This document shows positions 58,949 to 64,000 of a DNA stretch of 64,000 bases, one piece after another (within the stretch, counting starts at the first letter, position 1; each line of letters opens with the position of its first letter). Position numbers and translations under genes: made by a program. The stretch comes from Cryptomeria japonica. Lineage: Eukaryota; Streptophyta; Pinopsida; Cupressales; Cupressaceae. The stretch lies in NCBI RefSeq assembly GCF_030272615.1, contig NC_081410.1, forward strand, positions 261,272,437 through 261,336,436, read 5' to 3'. The notes under the pieces are model-generated. The model was given only the letters and a program-made list of their open reading frames with translations. It did not search any database and was not told where the DNA came from.

Positions 58949-61900
58949 TGTCACACCCCACCATGAGGCTAAGAGGACTAAACAACAAAAGCAATGAAAA
59001 TGCAAATAATTTTTTTTTAAAGATTGCATTACAAGAGAATAGAGATACATACAACAAGATAGATAATGATACACAAATAATAACTAGAAATTGTCCTCAA
59101 AGACCCATAACGATGTAACTCAAGGTTTAACATCATCCAATACTCAACAAGGAACAACTATACATATTACATCATCATTTAATACATAGGTACATGATTA
59201 CTGTGTAGGGGAAAAAGTGAGACTAGGTTAACATGCCCTAATCCTACCTTTTGACACACATTACGGAATACGAAAGAGCCTAGAGATATCGCACAATTGG
59301 CTACTTCTTTTTGTGAAAGAGAGAGCCAAGGGATATCTATTAGGATTTCTATTCCCTTGTTGAAATTGAAAGATAAAATGATGCAAGTTCAATCCCTAAC
59401 CTCAAAATGCAAGTAGGAACTAATGACAAGATTGTAGAATTGAACTTAAATGATGGAAAGCTATAAATACAAGGATGAAATAAGAATGCAGGTGCGTACC
59501 CGGGGTTAAAATCTGACTGAAAATGTTCGGGACAGGGGCGCCACTGTCCTGATTCTGCCCCTAAAACTGCTGTTTTTGCACTTTGGAAAAAGCTGTCAAA
59601 AATGCTGTCGGACCAGGGCACCCAGCGCCCCTGTCCCAGGGACCAGGGCGCCCAATAGGGACCAAGGCGCCCAGAAGGGACTAGGGTGCCCAACGCCCCT
59701 GTCCTGGCAGGACCAGGGCGCCCCACGCCCCTGTCCTGGTCTTTTTCTCTGAAATTTGGTGGGAAGGTCGGTCTCAGTCTTCTTCTCCCGGATCTGCAAC
59801 CTGCGGCGTCGTCTGAGTCCCGAAACCTGCACTTATATCTGAAAAGGTGTTTGGGTGGCTATATAGGGTTTTTCCTTAGGCAAACCCCCGCTTCGGTGAT
59901 TTCCACCTCCACGAATAGCCAAGTTGTATTGTAAAATGTATTGTGTGTGCAGACCTAGTGTGTGTGCAAGGTCCTTAAATGCAAGAAAGCAAACTAGAGC
60001 AACCTAGAAAGTAAACCCTAATTGCTTGTAAATGATAATGTAAATGCTCTAAATCAAGATGCAAAGTGATCTAAAGCATGAATAAAGGATATATTGAAGC
60101 TTATGCAAAGACATGAAAACAACATGAAATCATACCCAACCCTCAAGGGAGGAGTACAAGCCAATCTTCAATCGGTAATTTCCTATTGTTCTTCAATGTC
60201 TTCCAAGCCCTAAGTGGATGAATGAATTTGATAAGTGATTGATAGAGGAATGTTGAATGTTGTTGAAGTCTTCAAAGATCTGCTCTTTCGCTGCATAGAA
60301 GGTCCTTGAAAGCCAAAAATCGGATCCTTTCCAATGAGGAAAGAGAGCTCTTATGTATGAAACCCTAGGTCGTAAATTCGTATTTTGGCCGACCTAGAGA
60401 TTGAATGTCCCGCCAATTTCTTGGGGTTAAGCTTTATTTTATGATTGGATCGTGCTCCCAAAATTTCAGGAAAAATGTCCGGGACCATGTTGCACGGGCG
60501 CCATGGTCCCGACAACTTTTCACCAAATTTTCAGGACCGTCGGATATGATGATTTTAGAGAGAATCCCGAAGTTACAGGTGATTTCGAGATGTTTTGACC
60601 CCCGAAATCAAGCCCCCAAGTTCAAAATAGGACCTAATCAGGGTTTTTGATTAAATGATGTATTGGAAGAATAAAATGAAAGGGGCACACTTTAATGAAA
60701 AGGGGCCAACTTTATGATATGGGAGATGATAAAATAGGACCTTAGACCTAATTAATTTAATTAATTAAGTGCTAAAGGGGAAATGCAATGCAAAATGCAA
60801 AATGCGCCAAGGCGGGTGCTAAACTAGGTGTGAAATTGTACCACCCTAGCAAGTGCGTACAATTTACGATGCTAAATTGTCCTCAAAGACCCATAACGAT
60901 GTAACTCTAGGTTTAACATCATCCAATACTCAACAAGGAACAACTATACATATTACATCATCATTTAATACATAGGTACATGATTACATATTACATTTCT
61001 TGAGAATATACATAAGCTCATTAATTACATAACAATAGATCCGTGATGATACAATCTCCAAGATTTCCATGATGGAATGGATACAAAAAATTAGGTACAC
61101 AATGAAGGTCTTCAATCTCCTCACGAGCCTCCTCGAACATGATGCAGATTGAGCCAAAACCCAATGGGTGCGAATAACACTCCACCCAACCGTGTGGTAC
61201 CATAAGGTCCACCCCCTGTGCTAGGAGGCATCAACCAGACCCACAAGGCGGAAGAAAAACATACAAGGATACCAATTAAGAACCACAAAATAATCAACAA
61301 ATCTATACTCACAAGAGACTCACAAGAGAATCCACCAGACAAAGTACCCATGAGGCTCACAAGAAAATCAACAATACATATTTCACAAGAGGCTCACAAC
61401 AGTAACATCATTGGAGTCACAAAAGTCAATAACCAACTTCCAGAGGCCCAAAGAAATCGATAGAAGGAAAAACATCATAAGATAACCAACCATTTCCAGA
61501 GGCACAAAGCAATCCACAAAAGGATAAAAATACACAACTTACCACTAGGTAGCAATAGGGAAGAGTGTCATCACTAGGTTGTCATGAATTACCCTGGTAG
61601 GTCTTCACTAGGTCCCAACCCCCATCCTGTGTTACCTTGGTGACCTCTTCCAACCCCCTACCCCCATACAATCACTAGTGGACCACACCAACCTCTCAAA
61701 GGGACACGATTGGTGGACGCCAGTCCAGGCCTTCTCTACTTACCCCAAACCTATACGAGCATTTACAGACAAAAGAGAGAACAATAATTATCTTTATTAA
61801 TGTGAACTAACTACCCACCCAAGTTTATTAATTAGGTTTTTACTTGTTTACAAAACTCCCATTGAGTTACCCTGGTGACCACTTTGGGTTCCGACCCCCA

Positions 61901-62082
61901 ATGAAAGCCACTCCCCCTTGACTTGCATCTAGGAATCAAAATATAAAACACAAGGCCATGATATCCAAAAAACAAGGTGACATGATACCAACCATAGCAA
62001 GGCTTAGCTCACTTGCTAGAACAAGATTTCCAAATGGGTAACAACAATAGGCTAGGAATGACCATCTAGCCCATATGAAACC
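58949..62082 (-). repeat. 5' LTR of element G, interrupted
   Basis: 58949-59201 and 60874-62082 are collinear with the left LTR up to the phrase CCATATGAAACC. A 1.67-kb insertion lies in between, and a related LTR enters at 62083. Confidence 0.85.
59202..60873. mobile_element. 1.67-kb insertion flanked by a 110-bp duplication
   Basis: It starts TGTGTAGGGGAAAAAG, typical of an LTR start. It carries a GC-rich block with repeated CCAGGGCGCCC boxes (59595-59725), and no protein domain. About 110 bp of the host LTR (59091-59201) are repeated right after it (60872-60987) with one visible difference. The frames at 59349-59832 are made by the GGCGCC repeats. Confidence 0.7.
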
Positions 62083-63191
62083 TGTCATGCCTCGCCATGA
62101 GGCCTAGAGGACATAACAACCAAGAACAAGAAAATATGAGTTTTTTTCCTTGAAATCAATTAATTGAACATATACAAATGCTAAAATGCAGTTGAACAAA
62201 ATACATAGTGAAACAATAAACAAAATTCCTTGAGGCCCCATAACGATGCTACACAGGGTTATACATAATCTCATATAATTAAAAGGAGCTGCAATAATTT
62301 ACATTACAAAATAATACATGGATACAAGATTCTCATTACAATTCTCAAGAATTTACATAAGAATTACAGATACAAATGAGAGATCCTCAAATACAAATCT
62401 CCAAGAGTCCCTTGTAGGGAAGCACATATGAATCAGGTACAATAATTATAGTCTTCGAATCTTCTCCGAGCCAACACGAGCATGAAGCTAAAGGAGCCAA
62501 ACCCAATGGGTGCAAAAAGCACTCCACACAACCATGTGGCACCAAAAAGGTCTACCCCCATGCCAAGAGGTACCAGTCAGACCCTCTAGGCGAAAGAAAG
62601 ACATACAAGGGTACCAACATGACTCACCAAAGAACCAACATATCAATACTATCAAGGAATCAATTAAACTTAACAAGCAAGAGGCTCACAATAGAACACC
62701 ACAGAAGACACATAAATAATTACAAAACACCAGAGAACACATAGGTAACAACATAACATCATAGACTCAATCACTTTCACAAGAAGGGAACACAAGCATG
62801 AGGAAATCAACCACTTCTGAAAAACTCAACAACACATGGAAGGACAAAGATGCGGGTTACCACTAGGTTGTAGGGGAAGAGTGTCATCACTAGGATGTCA
62901 TGGGTTACCCTGGTAGATCTTCACTAGGTGTCGACCCCCATCCTAGGTTACCCTAGTGACCTCTCTCGACCCCTAGACCCCATACATTCTCTAGTGGACC
63001 ACACCAACCTTTCGAAGAGACAAGGTTGGTGGAAGCCATTCCAGGCCCTTCTCCACTTACCCTCAAACTTGTACGAGTGTTTGTGGGTAAGGAGACATCA
63101 AAGAATTATCTTATTTAGTGTGGTCTAAATACCCACCCAAGTTCATTATTTAGGTTATCACTTGATTACAAAACTTCAATTGGGTTACCCT
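62083..63191 (-). repeat. Related, diverged LTR inserted in the G LTR
   Basis: It starts TGTCATGCCTCGCCATGAGG and repeats the order of boxes in the G LTR (CCCCATAACGATG, CCCAATGGGTGCxAA, ACCCTGGTAG) at clearly lower similarity. It is therefore another member of the family, inserted after AAACC. It is cut at 63191 by the next insertion. Confidence 0.75.
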
Positions 63192-64000
63192 TGTTGGCAT
63201 TTGGCATAACTGATGCAGAATGAAATGATGCAAGTGAAGACTAATGACTGCACCGTTAGAGGATAGAAGACTATTTGTGATGAAGAGATTGAGATTTTGT
63301 GATTAGATGACTTGATTAGTTATTTGTGTTGTCATTGATGGCAACTAATGTCAATTGATGATTAGTGATGTTCTTGATCTTTTGTTTTGTCATCTAAGTG
63401 ATTTGGTTTACCGGAAGACAGAGTTTACCAGCAAAGAACTAAAGTCTGTGAAAGAGGACTTCAACTGGTAAAGCAGAGATGTTTTGGTTGAATTGGGTGA
63501 TCGATGATGATTGGTGATTTGCGGTTTGGAATGTGAGCTTGTATCATGGAAAGGAGTATTTGACCGAAACCAGAACTTGTGGAGACTACCGAAAGGATTG
63601 TTTCAAATTTCTGATGAAGTTTTGCTAAGGTTTTAGTAGGGTTTAAAGACTAGTGAAGAAATCATCAAACCGGTAATGATATTAGTTATGCTGGTGATCT
63701 ACGACAAATCTACATGAAGGTGGTAACACGATACAACCCACGTGAAATGTTTGATTATTGTTTTGGCACGATTCAAGGAAGAATTTATTGGGAAACAACG
63801 AAACGCTTAGTGGAGTGTTTTGAGGTTTTGACTTTGGTACATATCGGATTTGCGTGATGGGTTTCGGTCAACCAACAATTGATATTGCATTGTAATTTGA
63901 TGTAATGATTTGTATATTGATCTATGATGATCTCTTATGATTTGTATTATAATTTCATGATGTAATTAGGGTTTTGTGGCTGACCTAGTTGAGATGGCTA
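63192..64000 (+). repeat. Copia-type LTR, 5' part, running off the window
   Basis: It starts TGTTGGCATTTGGCATAAC, the same kind of start as the LTR of H (TGTTGGCATT), and carries ACCGGT boxes. It is inserted in the preceding LTR after GGGTTACCCT. Its end lies beyond 64000. Orientation is judged from the TGTTGG start only. Confidence 0.6.

Larger units (their letters stand above)
52409..64000 (-). mobile_element. Gag-only gypsy-type element G with giant LTRs (runs off the window)
   Basis: Left LTR 52409-57225 (4.8 kb) starts TGTCACGCCC and ends GTCTGACA. The right LTR starts at 58949 with TGTCACACCC. Between them are only 1.7 kb, holding a PBS and gag on the minus strand. The right LTR is interrupted at 59202 and at 62083. 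No pol domain lies anywhere between the LTRs. The layout fits the TR-GAG class of non-autonomous LTR elements, with LTRs longer than the interior. Confidence 0.75.

Noticed and set aside
59349-59832. Pro/Gly-rich frames suggesting a structural protein
   Set aside because: They result from repeated CCAGGGCGCCC boxes in a non-coding insertion.

Overview
This is nuclear DNA from a large-genome seed plant. The supporting signs are Ty1/copia and Ty3/gypsy retrotransposons nested several layers deep, LTRs up to 4.8 kb, AT-rich filler, and one spliced gene of the plant-specific SABATH methyltransferase family. The repeat style suggests a gymnosperm, perhaps a conifer, but this is a guess. No bacterial operon, CRISPR array, rRNA or tRNA gene is seen.

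Layout. (1) 1-3735: 3' half of a decayed copia element H (RT/RNase H, PPT, LTR). (2) 3736-5925: short repeats and a duplicated gypsy-like 3' region. (3) 5926-42487: one plus-strand copia element, A, cut into separate pieces by later insertions. These are: B (10061-22791, minus, gag-only copia-like, itself split by the 4.4 kb LTR-like unit F at 12513-16917); C (23110-30459, minus, almost complete copia with a single gag-pol frame); an unclassified block (30460-32213); a solo LTR D (32326-33741, perfect GTGAC target-site duplication); and E (34060-40517, minus, no pol, carrying a coiled-coil/four-zinc-knuckle ORF and a second 1,054-codon frame of unknown function). At B, D and E, taking out the insertion and one copy of the target site reconnects A's coding sequence. 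(4) 42488-46793: an unidentified minus-strand coding remnant, AT-rich DNA and a 52-bp minisatellite. (5) 46794-49140: an apparently intact three-exon SABATH methyltransferase gene, the only host gene seen. (6) 49269-52408: AT-rich DNA and a 2-kb foldback structure with about 510-bp arms. (7) 52409-64000: gypsy-type element G (minus, gag only, 4.8 kb LTRs). Its right LTR is broken by a 1.7 kb insertion flanked by a 110-bp duplication, then by a related LTR, which is itself broken by a copia LTR that runs off the window.

How the parts work together. Three elements (B, E, G) keep LTRs and a gag-like or zinc-knuckle reading frame but show no polymerase. Such elements would depend on enzymes from relatives like A or C, with which B and E share priming signals. 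All retroelement frames carry nonsense codons, and those I examined in E ORF2, C and B fit CAG-to-TAG, CAA-to-TAA, CGA-to-TGA or TGG-to-stop changes, as expected from deamination of methylated cytosines. The methyltransferase gene stands out because its frame is open across all three exons with canonical splice sites. The most unusual system is element E with its two-ORF, pol-less layout.
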